A program made the translations under genes and the position numbers. Positions 29,293 to 38,309 of a DNA stretch of 64,000 bases are shown here, piece after piece (within the stretch, counting starts at the first letter, position 1; each line of letters starts with the position of its first letter). Source of the stretch: Marinobacter sp. Its GTDB lineage: Bacteria > Pseudomonadota > Gammaproteobacteria > Pseudomonadales > Oleiphilaceae. The stretch lies in contig JAIUMV010000013.1 of NCBI GenBank assembly GCA_022565395.1, positions 1 to 64,000 on the forward strand, read 5' to 3'. The notes under the pieces are model-generated. The model ran no database searches, had not been told where the DNA came from, and saw only the letters and a list, made by a program, of their open reading frames with translations.

Positions 29293-30954
29293 ATGTACGT
29301 TTATGACGAATATGATCGTCAAATTCTTCAGGAACGGGTCGCTCAGTTCCGTCATCAGACAGCCCGTGCGCTGACCGGTGAGCTCAGCGAAGAAGAGTTC
29401 CTGCCACTGCGCCTGCAGAACGGTCTTTATGTTCAGCGTCTGGCACCGATGCTGCGGATCTGTATCCCCTACGGCATGCTCAACGCCACCCAGCTTCGGC
29501 GGCTGGCGCGGGTAACCCGCGACTATGACAAGGGTTTTGCCCACTTTACTACCCGTCAGAACGTGCAGCTTAACTGGCCCAATCTTGAAGATGTGCCCGA
29601 CATTCTTGCGGAACTGGCGGAAGTGGAAATGCATGCCAACCAGACCAGTGGCAACTGCATTCGTAACACCACCACAGACCAGTACGCCGGTGTGCACGCT
29701 GATGAGCTTATCGACCCGCGCCCCTACTGCGAGGTTATCCGTCAGTGGTCCACCTATCACCCGGAATTTGCCTTCCTGCCCCGCAAATTCAAGATCGCGG
29801 TGAATGCAGCGGCCAATACAGACCGCGCAGCTATTCAGGTGCATGATATTGGCCTGCAGATAGTGCGTGACGCAGCTGGTCAGCTGGGCTTCCGTGTCCA
29901 CGCAGGTGGCGGTCTCGGACGCACACCCATGGTGGGCCCGGTAATCCGTGAGTTTCTGCCTGAGCTGGATCTGCTGACCTACCTTGAGGCTATCGTTCGG
30001 GTCTACAACCGTTATGGTCGCCGTGACAACAAGTACAAGGCCCGTATCAAGATACTGGTAAAAGCATTGACGCCGGAAGGCTTTGCTGAGCGAGTGGAGG
30101 CCGAGTGGAACCATATCAAGGACTCCCCCAGCCGTCTGACACCCGAAGCCATTGAACAGGTCAAGGTGTTCTTCACCGAGCCCGCCTACGCAGCGCTGGA
30201 GGACAACCCCGCAGCGCTGGTGCAGGCGCGGAGCGATGACAAGGCCTTCAACAACTGGGTGACCCGCAACACCGAGCCCCACAAAAAGCCCGGTTATCGT
30301 ATCGTTACCCTGACTCTGAAAAAGACTGGCGTACCGCCGGGTGATATTACTGACCGTCAGCTGGAGCAGGTTGCCGACCTCTGTGAACGTTTCAGCTTTG
30401 GCGAAGTCCGCGCCACCCACAATCAGAATCTGGTTCTGGCAGACGTGCGTCAGGACGAGCTGTATGCGCTCTGGCAAGCCATCAAACCGCTGGGCTTTGC
30501 CACCCCCAACCTGAATACCCTAACGGATATCATCTGCTGCCCCGGCGGCGACTATTGCGCACTGGCCAACGCCAAGTCCATCCCGGTGGCAGAAGCGATT
30601 CAGCGCAAGTTTGATAACCTGGACTACCTCTACGACCTGGGTGATATCGAGCTGAATATCTCCGGCTGCATGAACGCCTGTGGCCACCACCACGTAGGGA
30701 ATATTGGCGTGCTGGGCGTGGATAAGAAAGGCGAGGAGTTCTATCAGGTCTCACTTGGCGGCTCCTCCCAGCATGACGCCGAGATCGGCAAGATCCTTGG
30801 CCCTTCCTTCGCCCAGGAGCAGATGCCCGAGGTGATTGAAAAGATTATCAACGTCTATGTTGAACAGCGTACTGACGAAGAGAGTTTCCTGGATACCTTC
30901 CGCCGCGTCGGAATGAATCCTTTCAAGGAGCGGGTATATGCCACAAATCATTAA
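29293..30954 (+). CDS. cysI: Assimilatory sulfite reductase hemoprotein (nitrite/sulfite reductase family)
   Basis: This 553-residue siroheme and 4Fe-4S enzyme reduces sulfite to sulfide. Two ferrite-like repeats are present. The active-site segment HFTTRQNVQLNW lies near residue 85, and the cluster cysteines occur in CCPGGDYC and GCMNACGHHH near 416-462. An AGGA binding site lies 8 bases before the ATG. The type is that of Pseudomonas CysI, paired with a DUF934 protein and lacking an adjacent flavoprotein CysJ. The SUMT gene needed for siroheme is at 51415. Confidence 0.95.
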   Translation: MYVYDEYDRQILQERVAQFRHQTARALTGELSEEEFLPLRLQNGLYVQRLAPMLRICIPYGMLNATQLRRLARVTRDYDKGFAHFTTRQNVQLNWPNLEDVPDILAELAEVEMHANQTSGNCIRNTTTDQYAGVHADELIDPRPYCEVIRQWSTYHPEFAFLPRKFKIAVNAAANTDRAAIQVHDIGLQIVRDAAGQLGFRVHAGGGLGRTPMVGPVIREFLPELDLLTYLEAIVRVYNRYGRRDNKYKARIKILVKALTPEGFAERVEAEWNHIKDSPSRLTPEAIEQVKVFFTEPAYAALEDNPAALVQARSDDKAFNNWVTRNTEPHKKPGYRIVTLTLKKTGVPPGDITDRQLEQVADLCERFSFGEVRATHNQNLVLADVRQDELYALWQAIKPLGFATPNLNTLTDIICCPGGDYCALANAKSIPVAEAIQRKFDNLDYLYDLGDIELNISGCMNACGHHHVGNIGVLGVDKKGEEFYQVSLGGSSQHDAEIGKILGPSFAQEQMPEVIEKIINVYVEQRTDEESFLDTFRRVGMNPFKERVYATNH

Positions 30955-31444
30955 AGCTGACGGCATCCAGGATGATATCTGGACACTGCTGAGCGCAGCA
31001 CCTGCAGAAGGTGAATCACTTAACCTGCCGGAAGGGCCGGTGATCGTCCCTGTGGCTGTATGGCAGGCCGAGCGGGAGACCCTCAAAGCCCGTGGCGACG
31101 TGGGTGTTTGGCTGGAGAGTCATGAAGAGCCTGAAGCCCTGGCAGATGATGTCACCACCCTGCCCCTGATTGCCGTGAATTTCCCGAAGTTTACCGACGG
31201 CCGTGGTTACAGCATCGGACGCCTGTTGCGTGAGCGCTTTGGCTTTTCCGGCGAGCTGCGCGCCATTGGTGATGTGCTGCTGGACCAGCTTCAGTTCATG
31301 CGGCGCTGCGGCTTTGACGCTTATGCGCTGCGTTCTGACAAGGACATCCAGCAGGCGGAATACTGTCTGAACTTCTTCTCCATGGCCTACCAGGCTGATG
31401 TACACCAGAAGGTGCCACTGTTCCGACGCCGGAATGCCAGCTGA
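30938..31444 (+). CDS. DUF934 protein, partner of sulfite reductase
   Basis: This 168-residue soluble protein has the DUF934 core FPKFTDGRGYSIGRLLRERF followed by GELRAIGDVLLDQLQFMRRCGF. It overlaps the end of cysI by 17 bases, a pairing seen in many proteobacteria. DUF934 proteins are annotated as putative oxidoreductases. A role in delivering electrons to, or assembling, sulfite reductase is plausible but unproven. No cysteine-rich cluster motif is visible. Confidence 0.88.
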   Translation: MPQIIKADGIQDDIWTLLSAAPAEGESLNLPEGPVIVPVAVWQAERETLKARGDVGVWLESHEEPEALADDVTTLPLIAVNFPKFTDGRGYSIGRLLRERFGFSGELRAIGDVLLDQLQFMRRCGFDAYALRSDKDIQQAEYCLNFFSMAYQADVHQKVPLFRRRNAS

Positions 31445-31463
31445 CCCTTGATACATCAGTAAC

Positions 31464-31491
31464 AAAAAAGCCTCCAGACGGAGGCTTTTTT
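31464..31491. terminator. Bidirectional terminator between cysI operon and quinone oxidoreductase gene
   Basis: AAAAAAGCCTCC-agac-GGAGGCTTTTTT forms a perfect GC-rich hairpin with an A tract before and a T tract after it. It can therefore end transcription from both convergent units. Confidence 0.92.
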
Positions 31492-31510
31492 GTAGCAAGC
31501 GGGCTTCGGA

Positions 31511-32515
31511 TTAACTTCTGGCGTGATCCAGCACCACCTTGCCCGATGAGCTTCCGCTCAGGAAAGCCTTGAGGGCCGTCGCCAATCCATCACGCCCTAT
31601 TTCCACAAAGCTGTCTTCTGCACCGGGGCAAGCCCAGTCACCCGAAAGCAACTGCCAGATCGCCGCCTTGTCATCGCGCTCAATCTCCACCGAATCCACA
31701 CCCAGCAGATTGACACCCCGCAGGATGAACGGCAGTACAGTGGTGTTGAGTTGAACACCAGCCACCAGGCCACAGCACGCCACAGAGCCCCCGGGTTGCA
31801 CCTGTTTGAGAAACTCCGCCAGCACGTCTCCACCCACGGTATCAATGCCACCAGCGTAAGCCGCCTTTAGCATGGGTTTGGGTTGCGCTACCAGGCTCTC
31901 ACGCCCGATCACCGCGGTTGCACCCAATGACTTGAGCCAGTCAGCCTTGTCAGCCTTTCCGGTCACGGCCACCACTTCATAGCCCAGTTTGGCCAGCAAC
32001 TCTGTCGCAATGGAGCCCACAGCACCGGAGGCCCCGGTTACCAGAACCGGGCCATCCGCTGGCTTCAGGCCCACCTGCAGCAGTTTGTCGACACACAATC
32101 CCGCCGTCAGCCCAGCGGTGCCATAGACCATGGCCAGTCGGGACGACCAGTCGGCTGGCAGCGGAACCACCCAGCCGGCTGGCACACGGATATACTCACC
32201 AAAACCACCGGGTGTATTCATGCCCAGGTCATAACCAGTAACAATGACGGCATCACCTGCGGCAAACTCGGGCGTGGCGGACTCAACAACCAGCCCAGCC
32301 GCATCAATACCGGGGGTATGGGGATACTGACGGGTCACCCCCTTATTGCCCGATGCAGACAAAGCGTCCTTGTAGTTCAAGGAAGCATGATTCACCCGGA
32401 TGAGGACTTCGCCCGGGGGTAAATCCGCCACATGGCACACCTCCTCCGCACCAACAAAGCCGTCATCTGTTTGGTGCACCCGCCAGGCGCGATAATCAGA
32501 AACCTGAGCTGTCAT
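31511..32515 (-). CDS. YhdH/AcuI-family NADPH-dependent oxidoreductase (MDR superfamily)
   Basis: This 334-residue zinc-free medium-chain dehydrogenase/reductase has a GroES-like N-terminal domain (NHASLNYKDALSASG) and a Rossmann domain with VTGASGAVGSIA around 157-168. The signature follows the YhdH/YhfP quinone-oxidoreductase family, which includes acrylyl-CoA reductase AcuI. The sequence alone does not separate acrylyl-CoA reduction from a general enone reductase role. It is a single gene, convergent with the cysI operon. Confidence 0.88.
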   Translation of the reverse strand: MTAQVSDYRAWRVHQTDDGFVGAEEVCHVADLPPGEVLIRVNHASLNYKDALSASGNKGVTRQYPHTPGIDAAGLVVESATPEFAAGDAVIVTGYDLGMNTPGGFGEYIRVPAGWVVPLPADWSSRLAMVYGTAGLTAGLCVDKLLQVGLKPADGPVLVTGASGAVGSIATELLAKLGYEVVAVTGKADKADWLKSLGATAVIGRESLVAQPKPMLKAAYAGGIDTVGGDVLAEFLKQVQPGGSVACCGLVAGVQLNTTVLPFILRGVNLLGVDSVEIERDDKAAIWQLLSGDWACPGAEDSFVEIGRDGLATALKAFLSGSSSGKVVLDHARS

Positions 32516-32570
32516 GCTTTCTCCGTTTTATTTGTCGTAGTTGCGATCGGTCGTCATGTGACCGTCGTGA

Positions 32571-33632
32571 TTACTGCCAGCGACTGCCCCGCAGCATGCT
32601 GTCCAGTTTCAAGCCAACCTGCTCTGCCATGCTCGCTGCTGCCAGCCCAAGCTTTTCCGGCACCGTGCGCTTGCGACGAAAGGTAACCTGGACCAGCTCA
32701 GCGTCATCACAACGGTCCAGCAGATACTCGTCTGAGGTCTTCAGCTCATCCGCCAGATTGACCTCCAGTGCGCGCCGGCCAAACCAAATGTCACCGTTCG
32801 CTACCTGTGCAACATCAACCACCGGACGATGTTCCTGCACATAGTCCTTGAACAGGACGTGAATGTCTTCCAGATCGGCCAGAAACTTCTGCCGGCCCTT
32901 CTCTGTATTCTCACCGAACACCGTCAGCGTGCGTTTGTGTTCACCTGCGGTGAGCACTTCAAAATCGATCTCGTTCTTTTGCAGCAGGCGGTGAAAGTTC
33001 GGCAACTGCGCAACCACGCCAATGGAGCCCAGAATAGCAAAGGGCGATGCAATGATCCGGTCGGCGACACAGGCCATCATATAGCCGCCACTGGCAGCTA
33101 CCTTGTCAACACAGGCCGTCAGACGAATACCTTTGGACTTAATGCGATCGAGCTGGGCTGCGGCAAGGCCGTAGGCATGCACCATCCCCCCCGCGCTCTC
33201 CAGTCGCACCACCACCTCATCCTTGCCGGGTTCCGCCACACCGAGCACGGCCGTAATGGACTGACGCAGGGATTCGGTATCACCTGCCTTCAAGTCACCA
33301 TGAAAATCAAGCACAAACACTCTGGGCTTGGGCGCTGCCGCTTCTGCACCTTTCTTCCGGGCCTTCTGTTCGTCCTTTTCTTTCTTTTTGCGCTCCTTGT
33401 CCCACTGTTTGCGCTCGTGGGGCGCCAGCATACGTGCGGTCATCGCCTCTTTAAGTTTGTTAAAACGCTCATTCAGGCGCTTGACCTGCAACTCCCCGTC
33501 ATCATCATGGGTGGCTTTCTCTTTTTGTACTGCAGCGACAATGGCGCCAACCAACAGCACGATTACGACAGCCAGGGTAACCACCTTGGCGGCAAACAGG
33601 CCATACTCTGCCAGGAATTCCAACGTTGACAT
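32571..33632 (-). CDS. sohB: SohB family S49 peptidase (inner membrane)
   Basis: This 353-residue relative of signal peptide peptidase A has an N-terminal membrane anchor (about 10-35), a highly charged Lys/Glu-rich coiled segment (about 48-98), and an S49 domain with nucleophile Ser181 in AASGGYMMA and probable base Lys233. It begins MSTLEFLAEYGLF, like E. coli SohB. The AGGGAG before that ATG touches it directly, so an upstream ATG at 33659 is possible, although it falls inside a hairpin. SohB acts on membrane or periplasmic proteins; its specificity is unknown. Confidence 0.9.
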   Translation of the reverse strand: MSTLEFLAEYGLFAAKVVTLAVVIVLLVGAIVAAVQKEKATHDDDGELQVKRLNERFNKLKEAMTARMLAPHERKQWDKERKKKEKDEQKARKKGAEAAAPKPRVFVLDFHGDLKAGDTESLRQSITAVLGVAEPGKDEVVVRLESAGGMVHAYGLAAAQLDRIKSKGIRLTACVDKVAASGGYMMACVADRIIASPFAILGSIGVVAQLPNFHRLLQKNEIDFEVLTAGEHKRTLTVFGENTEKGRQKFLADLEDIHVLFKDYVQEHRPVVDVAQVANGDIWFGRRALEVNLADELKTSDEYLLDRCDDAELVQVTFRRKRTVPEKLGLAAASMAEQVGLKLDSMLRGSRWQ

Positions 33633-33646
33633 CTCCCTAAAATGAC

Positions 33647-33668
33647 GTTGGCAGGGCATCCTGCCAAC
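33647..33668 (-). promoter_or_regulatory. Perfect hairpin in the sohB leader
   Basis: GTTGGCAGG (33647-33655) and CCTGCCAAC (33660-33668) form a 9-bp perfect stem with a 4-base loop. It ends 14 bases before the sohB start on the transcribed strand. No T tract follows, so it is not an obvious terminator. It could affect ribosome access. Confidence 0.4.
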
Positions 33669-33890
33669 CTGTAAATACGCACGCTTGCGCGCGTTCACTC
33701 AAACCATCACCCGCCGGGCTGAATAGCTAAGGCACGCACGCCATAACGTAAGGCACACGGCATCAGGCTTCTAAAGCGGCATTAGTCCATTGATTGTAAT
33801 GATGCGACATTAAGGTACAAGAGAAAGGAGGAGCGCAAAGGGACAATTTGCGAGAACCAGCGAGAAATTAAAACAAGCGTTCGATTGGGC
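33669..33890. other. Intergenic stretch with no recognised feature
   Basis: This lies in the 409-base divergent region between sohB and the SCP2 gene. Apart from the sohB leader hairpin on one side and the SCP2 promoter on the other, I see no RNA gene, repeat or convincing reading frame. It probably holds the sohB promoter, which I cannot place. Confidence 0.5.
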
Positions 33891-33919
33891 TTGACAGCCT
33901 TTTGCCCTACCCCTAAAGT
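33891..33919 (+). promoter_or_regulatory. Strong sigma-70 promoter upstream of the SCP2 protein
   Basis: TTGACA (33891-33896) and TAAAGT (33914-33919) are separated by 17 bases, close to consensus. The predicted start near 33927 would give a leader of about 115 bases. A TATAGT at 34001-34006 could provide a second, shorter transcript, but its -35 region is poor. Confidence 0.65.
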
Positions 33920-34041
33920 CGAGTGGTTCCTGCCGCCCGGGTCCGGATGCGCATCATTGCAGCGCCCGTTACGGCAAGACCCCGATGAAGAAGCTGGCAC
34001 TATAGTCAGCACTCATGACAACTTACGATAAGGGTATAACA

Positions 34042-34353
34042 ATGTCTGTAGCTCAGATTTTCGAAAAGCTGGAACAGAACTTCAATGCTGACGCGGCCAA
34101 CGGCCTGGACCTGGTGTTCCAGTTCAACATCGAAGATGACAAGAACTACAACCTGGTTATCGCCGATGGCACCTGCAAACTGAATGAAGGTGAGCACGAC
34201 GATCCTTCCGTTACACTGATCATGAACTCTGAAACCCTGCAGGGCATCGTTTCCGGTGAAACCGACGGTATGCAAGCGTTCATGGCTGGCCAGCTGCGCG
34301 CCGAAGGCGACATGATGCTGGCTACCAAGCTGGGCGAACTGTTCGGCATGTAA
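34042..34353 (+). CDS. SCP2 sterol-carrier-domain protein
   Basis: This 103-residue protein consists almost entirely of an SCP2-like lipid-binding fold. It begins MSVAQIFEKLEQNFNADAA, has the central strand LDLVFQFNIEDDKNYNLVI, and the family segment DPSVTLIMNSETLQGIVSG. The start at 34042 has AAGGG 7 bases upstream; an earlier in-frame ATG at 34015 lacks this. Proteins of this type bind hydrophobic ligands. The strong promoter and terminator suggest an abundant monocistronic product. Confidence 0.88.
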   Translation: MSVAQIFEKLEQNFNADAANGLDLVFQFNIEDDKNYNLVIADGTCKLNEGEHDDPSVTLIMNSETLQGIVSGETDGMQAFMAGQLRAEGDMMLATKLGELFGM

Positions 34354-34367
34354 GACGCCGCACCCTG

Positions 34368-34398
34368 TAAACATGGCGCCTCAGGGCGCCATGTTTAT
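34368..34398. terminator. Palindromic terminator between SCP2 gene and fimL
   Basis: A perfect 13-bp stem, TAAACATGGCGCC (34368-34380) with GGCGCCATGTTTA (34385-34397), has a 4-base loop. It sits between convergent genes and should act on both strands, although the T tract is short. Confidence 0.75.
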
Positions 34399-34422
34399 AT
34401 CTAAGAAGTATCTTTCGCCCCG

Positions 34423-36132
34423 TTACAAACCGGCATCGTCCAGTGACGTGTCTGCCAGCTTCAGCAAGTCCAGGTTCCGCCCGTCCCGTTTGCCCACCGT
34501 CTCAATGTAGTATTCCATCGACGTGAGCGCATCAGCCATCGCTTCCAACACCATTTGGGAGGGAATATCCTTGCTGTCGAGCAAGCGCTTCTGAATGCTT
34601 TCGGCAATCCGCGCCAGCACATTGGCCGCTTCCGGATCATCCAGCACCATGAAGCCGCCCCAGATACTGTGCAGCGTGGTTGGCAGGTTAGCCAGGTGAA
34701 GCTTGTCGTAGTCTGACTCAATAAACGCCGTAATAGCACGCTTTGCGAGGGTCAAGGCAGCCCGGGCCTCATCAGCGACTACATACAGCGCTTCCTTGAG
34801 GTACAGGGAATCGTTGCTGGCGCTGCCTTCAGGCGTGGCCAGCGCGTCAGTCTCCTGGGTAATACCGCGACTGACGATCTGCATGGCTGCATCTTCAATA
34901 CTCAGGACGGCATCAGCAAGGGCATAGAGCTCTTTTTCTTCCGGCAGCGTATTGTCTGCCTCCCAACGCTTGAGTACATCCGCCTGTCGTCTGGCAAGGT
35001 TCGCCATACGCGTCAGGTCCAGCATCAGCAGGGTGTTGGCCAATCGCTCAAGGGAGGCTGCGATACTGCCGAACTCACTGAGATCAGGCTCAATGCCCCG
35101 CTCGATAATGTCGAGTTTGTCTTTCAGCTGGTTGAGTTCTTCCTGCAGAGCGCCAGACAGGGACTTAAGAACATCAGCACCAGGGCCGTACAGCCGTTTC
35201 CGGTGAGTCTCCATGATGGACTCAGGCAGATCCGTTGGCGCAACGCCCACGCTCTGCAGCAACTGAGTCACCTCCTGGTTGCCCGAGCCGCTACGGTAAA
35301 GAATGTAGATCAACTCTTTGACCAGGTGCTCCGGCACGGGCTTTGCCGCCGCACTCTCACCCACGTAGACCATCTGCCGGGTCAGCTTCTCAATGGCCAT
35401 CATCAAACGCTTGCGGTTCTTGCCGAAGCCCATGGCGTAGTCGAGCATGGTGTCCAGCGTAATGGACAGTAAACACCACAGGCGACTCATCTCATGTTCG
35501 CTGGTCAGACGGGCAAACCCGACGGCCGCACGAGCCATCAGTTTCTTGCTTACCACCGCATCCCGTTCTTTCAATACGCCCAGCAGACCAATCTGGTACA
35601 TCAACCGCATACGGCGTGCATAAACATCATAGTCATGCCTCAGGGACTGCAGCGGTGGCAAGTCAACGGCACGGCAGAAGTCCGGTATATCCTGTAACGT
35701 AAAGTCAAAGAAACGGGAATCAGGGTACGGCGACTCCTTGCGGGCCTCACGCAACTCATTGATGACGGGCAGAAGGAGCTCGGGATGATCTGCGCGCTCC
35801 TGATAGTAATACTCAACATAACGTCGCAAGATGAACAGCGCGCTGTTGAGCGTGGTCAGCAGGATATTCTTGTCATCATTGGCACCAACAGGCACATCAT
35901 TGGCCAGCGCCACGGCTTCCTGGCACAACAAGGTGCCGCCACGTAGCTCCACCAGAATGAAGATACCCCTGAGCTGGTTCAGGTAGTCGACGCAGTTCTG
36001 CAAGTCTTCCCCGCTCTCCCGGTTTTCCTGGAAGCGTTCGAGACTCGCCTCTGCCTGTTTGATGGTCTGTTCAATTTCCCCTTTGACCAGATCAAACGAC
36101 TGGGACTTCGTCGCAAGAGACGATTGAACCAT
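34423..36132 (-). CDS. fimL: FimL-like protein (ChpA/PilL N-terminal homologue)
   Basis: This 569-residue helical protein resembles the N-terminal portion of the chemosensory kinase ChpA/PilL without the kinase part. Segments include CVDYLNQLRGIFILVELRGG at about 47-66 and RRYVEYYYQERADHPELLLP. In Pseudomonas aeruginosa, FimL (about 556 aa) promotes type IV pilus function, twitching and cAMP signalling. Both the length and the neighbourhood (dnaQ, rnhA, gloB, mltD) match my recollection of the Pseudomonas locus. It lacks the phosphorylatable His context of a working Hpt domain as far as I can see. It starts 119 bases after dnaQ ends. Confidence 0.82.
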   Translation of the reverse strand: MVQSSLATKSQSFDLVKGEIEQTIKQAEASLERFQENRESGEDLQNCVDYLNQLRGIFILVELRGGTLLCQEAVALANDVPVGANDDKNILLTTLNSALFILRRYVEYYYQERADHPELLLPVINELREARKESPYPDSRFFDFTLQDIPDFCRAVDLPPLQSLRHDYDVYARRMRLMYQIGLLGVLKERDAVVSKKLMARAAVGFARLTSEHEMSRLWCLLSITLDTMLDYAMGFGKNRKRLMMAIEKLTRQMVYVGESAAAKPVPEHLVKELIYILYRSGSGNQEVTQLLQSVGVAPTDLPESIMETHRKRLYGPGADVLKSLSGALQEELNQLKDKLDIIERGIEPDLSEFGSIAASLERLANTLLMLDLTRMANLARRQADVLKRWEADNTLPEEKELYALADAVLSIEDAAMQIVSRGITQETDALATPEGSASNDSLYLKEALYVVADEARAALTLAKRAITAFIESDYDKLHLANLPTTLHSIWGGFMVLDDPEAANVLARIAESIQKRLLDSKDIPSQMVLEAMADALTSMEYYIETVGKRDGRNLDLLKLADTSLDDAGL

Positions 36133-36251
36133 ATACTGGACATTCCTTAGTGATTAGCGAGTGAGACACGACTGTAAAAAATCTGCGTTCTTCCCACTAC
36201 TTATAACACAAAACCAGAACCTCTCAAGGAAACAGGCCCAGTAACGTGAAA

Positions 36252-36959
36252 TCAGTCCGCTTCCACAGCGTCCCAAACGGTCTTGCCAGAAGCCTTGGCC
36301 ACCACCTGCAAAAACGCCTGGTGCGCCTCCCGCTCTTCTGTGCTGGCACGAATAACCCGCAACGGTGGCCGGTCGGCTGATAGACGCCTGATGGCGCTGA
36401 TACCGCCCTCGCCGTCGCTGCCAGCATCTAATGACAGGGCCGTCTGGCCTCCCGTCATTAACAGGTAGACGTCAGCAAGGATCTCCGCATCCAGCAAGGC
36501 GCCGTGCAGTTCCCGGTTGCTGTTGTCCACTCCGTAGCGTTTACACAGGGCATCCAGATTGTTTTTCTGGCCTGGGTGTTTAGCCCGGGCCACCGCCAGG
36601 GTATCTACAACCCGACAGAACTGCTCAACCCGCCACTCATTGTTGTTCAGGGCAAATTCGTTGTTGATGAAGCCCACGTCAAACGCAGCGTTGTGGATGA
36701 CCAGCTCGGCACCTTTGATGAAGGCAAAGAACTCATCGACGATATCCTTGAAAATCGGTTTGTCAGCCAGGAATTCATTGGTGATACCGTGAACGGCGAT
36801 GGCTTCCGCTTCCACTTCACGCTGCGGATTGATATAGACGTGGTAGTGCCGACCGGTGAGCTGACGCTCTTCCAGTTCAACACAGCCAATTTCGATGATC
36901 CGGTGCCCCTGAGCGGGGTCAATACCGGTCGTTTCCGTATCAAGAACAATCTGTCTCAT
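36252..36959 (-). CDS. dnaQ: DNA polymerase III epsilon subunit (proofreading exonuclease)
   Basis: This 235-residue DEDD exonuclease corrects replication errors. Exo I is DTETTGID (Asp7, Glu9), Exo II is IHNAAFDVGF near 88-97, and Exo III is ELHGALLDAEILADVY near 149-164, with the catalytic His. The C-terminal tail that binds the polymerase alpha subunit is present (residues about 185-235). It follows rnhA by 20 bases on the same strand. In E. coli these two genes are adjacent but divergent. Confidence 0.96.
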   Translation of the reverse strand: MRQIVLDTETTGIDPAQGHRIIEIGCVELEERQLTGRHYHVYINPQREVEAEAIAVHGITNEFLADKPIFKDIVDEFFAFIKGAELVIHNAAFDVGFINNEFALNNNEWRVEQFCRVVDTLAVARAKHPGQKNNLDALCKRYGVDNSNRELHGALLDAEILADVYLLMTGGQTALSLDAGSDGEGGISAIRRLSADRPPLRVIRASTEEREAHQAFLQVVAKASGKTVWDAVEAD

Positions 36960-36979
36960 TGTATCTCCGACTCAAAAGG

Positions 36980-37414
36980 TCACAGGGACTCCACGCCCCG
37001 GTTGGCGAGAGCATCGGCCAGTTCATTGTCGGGATTGCCCGCGTGGCCCTTCACCCAGTGCCAGTTTACCCGGTGACGACCGACCTCTTCATCCAGACGA
37101 CGCCACAAGTCATCGTTCTTAACAGGCTTTTTTGCAGCCGTCTTCCACCCGTTGCGCTTCCAGCCCGCCAGCCACTCGGTAATGCCCTTTCGTACGTACT
37201 GGGAGTCAGTGTACAGCTCCACATCGCAGGGGCGCTGCAGCGCGCGCAGCGCTTCGATGGCGGCCATCAACTCCATGCGATTGTTGGTGGTATCAGGCTC
37301 GCCCCCCCAAAGTTCCTTGGCGGATTCGCCATAACGAAGTACGGCGCCCCAGCCCCCAGGGCCAGGGTTACCTTTGCAGGCGCCGTCGGTATAGATGACT
37401 ACTTTGCGGGTCAT
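36980..37414 (-). CDS. rnhA: Ribonuclease HI
   Basis: This 144-residue enzyme cuts the RNA strand of RNA-DNA hybrids. The catalytic residues are visible as Asp10 ([14 protein letters not shown]), Glu48 ([12 protein letters not shown]) and Asp70 (LYTDSQYV), with a C-terminal Asp in NELADALAN. The basic handle region [19 protein letters not shown] is present. Its start lies 47 bases inside the end of the methyltransferase gene upstream, an unusually long overlap. Confidence 0.97.
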   Translation of the reverse strand: MTRKVVIYTDGACKGNPGPGGWGAVLRYGESAKELWGGEPDTTNNRMELMAAIEALRALQRPCDVELYTDSQYVRKGITEWLAGWKRNGWKTAAKKPVKNDDLWRRLDEEVGRHRVNWHWVKGHAGNPDNELADALANRGVESL

Positions 37415-38213
37415 AAAATCGTTTCACCACTTCTCGCTGCGGCACACCCGTCGGGCCCAGGGATCTCGGTGAAGCCAGCGGGATCACCTTGGCGCCTGCC
37501 CACCGGGGTCGCTTGGCCACACGTGCCACGGTTTGTTTGCTGGCAAGGATACAGTAATACGCCCCGAAAGGAAGAAAGCGCTCGCCCTGAAGCCGCCGCA
37601 ACAGTGGCCAGGACTTCAGTTTTACCGAATGACGAAATGGCGGCTGATAGAAGTGACTGTCGCTGGACAGGGTTTCCAGATCCAGCAGGTTCAGCCAGTC
37701 CTCCAGCCGGTTACGAAACAGAAAGCGGCCACTCCAGGGCGCTGAGGGCTGGCGACTAAAGAGCTTGCGCATGCCCCACAGGCTTAAGGGGTTGAAGCCA
37801 ATCAATAACAGGTGCCCCTTGCCACGCAAAACACGGCAGGCCTCCCGGATCACCTGATGGGGCCAACCGGAAAAGTCATGGGCATGCTGCAGAATAACAA
37901 GGTCCATGGAGCCATTGGAAAAAGGGAGCTCGTCGGCATCGCACACCAGGGCGCCCGCAGGAATATCCGGATGCCAGCGGGGTAAGGCTGAAAAACAGTG
38001 GGCAAAATCGCCGTCACCGGTGAGGCGATGTCGCAGACCGGGGCCTACCCACAACTGGTGCACACCTGAAAGCCCTTGTGTCAGGCGGCTCACCTGTGTC
38101 GCCTGATCTGCCAGCAGGGCTTTACCCAAGGGCGAATCCAGCCAGCCATCAAACTGGGCCAGCTGGGCAGGGTAATCAATCCGGGCTGCTCGCCCACGAC
38201 CTGTTTGCGCCAT
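37368..38213 (-). CDS. SAM-dependent methyltransferase (type 11-like)
   Basis: This 281-residue protein has a class I methyltransferase core, in which LWVGPGLRH replaces the usual glycine-rich loop, [10 protein letters not shown] is the acidic strand, and [20 protein letters not shown] and [21 protein letters not shown] follow. I choose ATG 38213 with AAGGTG 6 bases before its last spacer. An upstream ATG at 38261 would add 16 residues. A methyltransferase holds this position beside rnhA and gloB in Pseudomonas as well (recalled). The substrate is unknown. It is divergent from gloB. Confidence 0.85.
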   Translation of the reverse strand: MAQTGRGRAARIDYPAQLAQFDGWLDSPLGKALLADQATQVSRLTQGLSGVHQLWVGPGLRHRLTGDGDFAHCFSALPRWHPDIPAGALVCDADELPFSNGSMDLVILQHAHDFSGWPHQVIREACRVLRGKGHLLLIGFNPLSLWGMRKLFSRQPSAPWSGRFLFRNRLEDWLNLLDLETLSSDSHFYQPPFRHSVKLKSWPLLRRLQGERFLPFGAYYCILASKQTVARVAKRPRWAGAKVIPLASPRSLGPTGVPQREVVKRFYDPQSSHLYRRRLQR

Positions 38214-38309
38214 CTCCGACACCTTGTTATTGACCGGGGTGCAACTCGCTTCCGACCTCATGGTCCCCTATCATAGCAGCATACCTCAAGCCACCATAAG
38301 GGAGCAGAG

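Noticed and set aside
33782-34012. 76-aa minus-strand frame in the sohB/SCP2 gap
   Set aside because: It overlaps the strong plus-strand promoter at 33891-33919 and has no family pattern or binding site.
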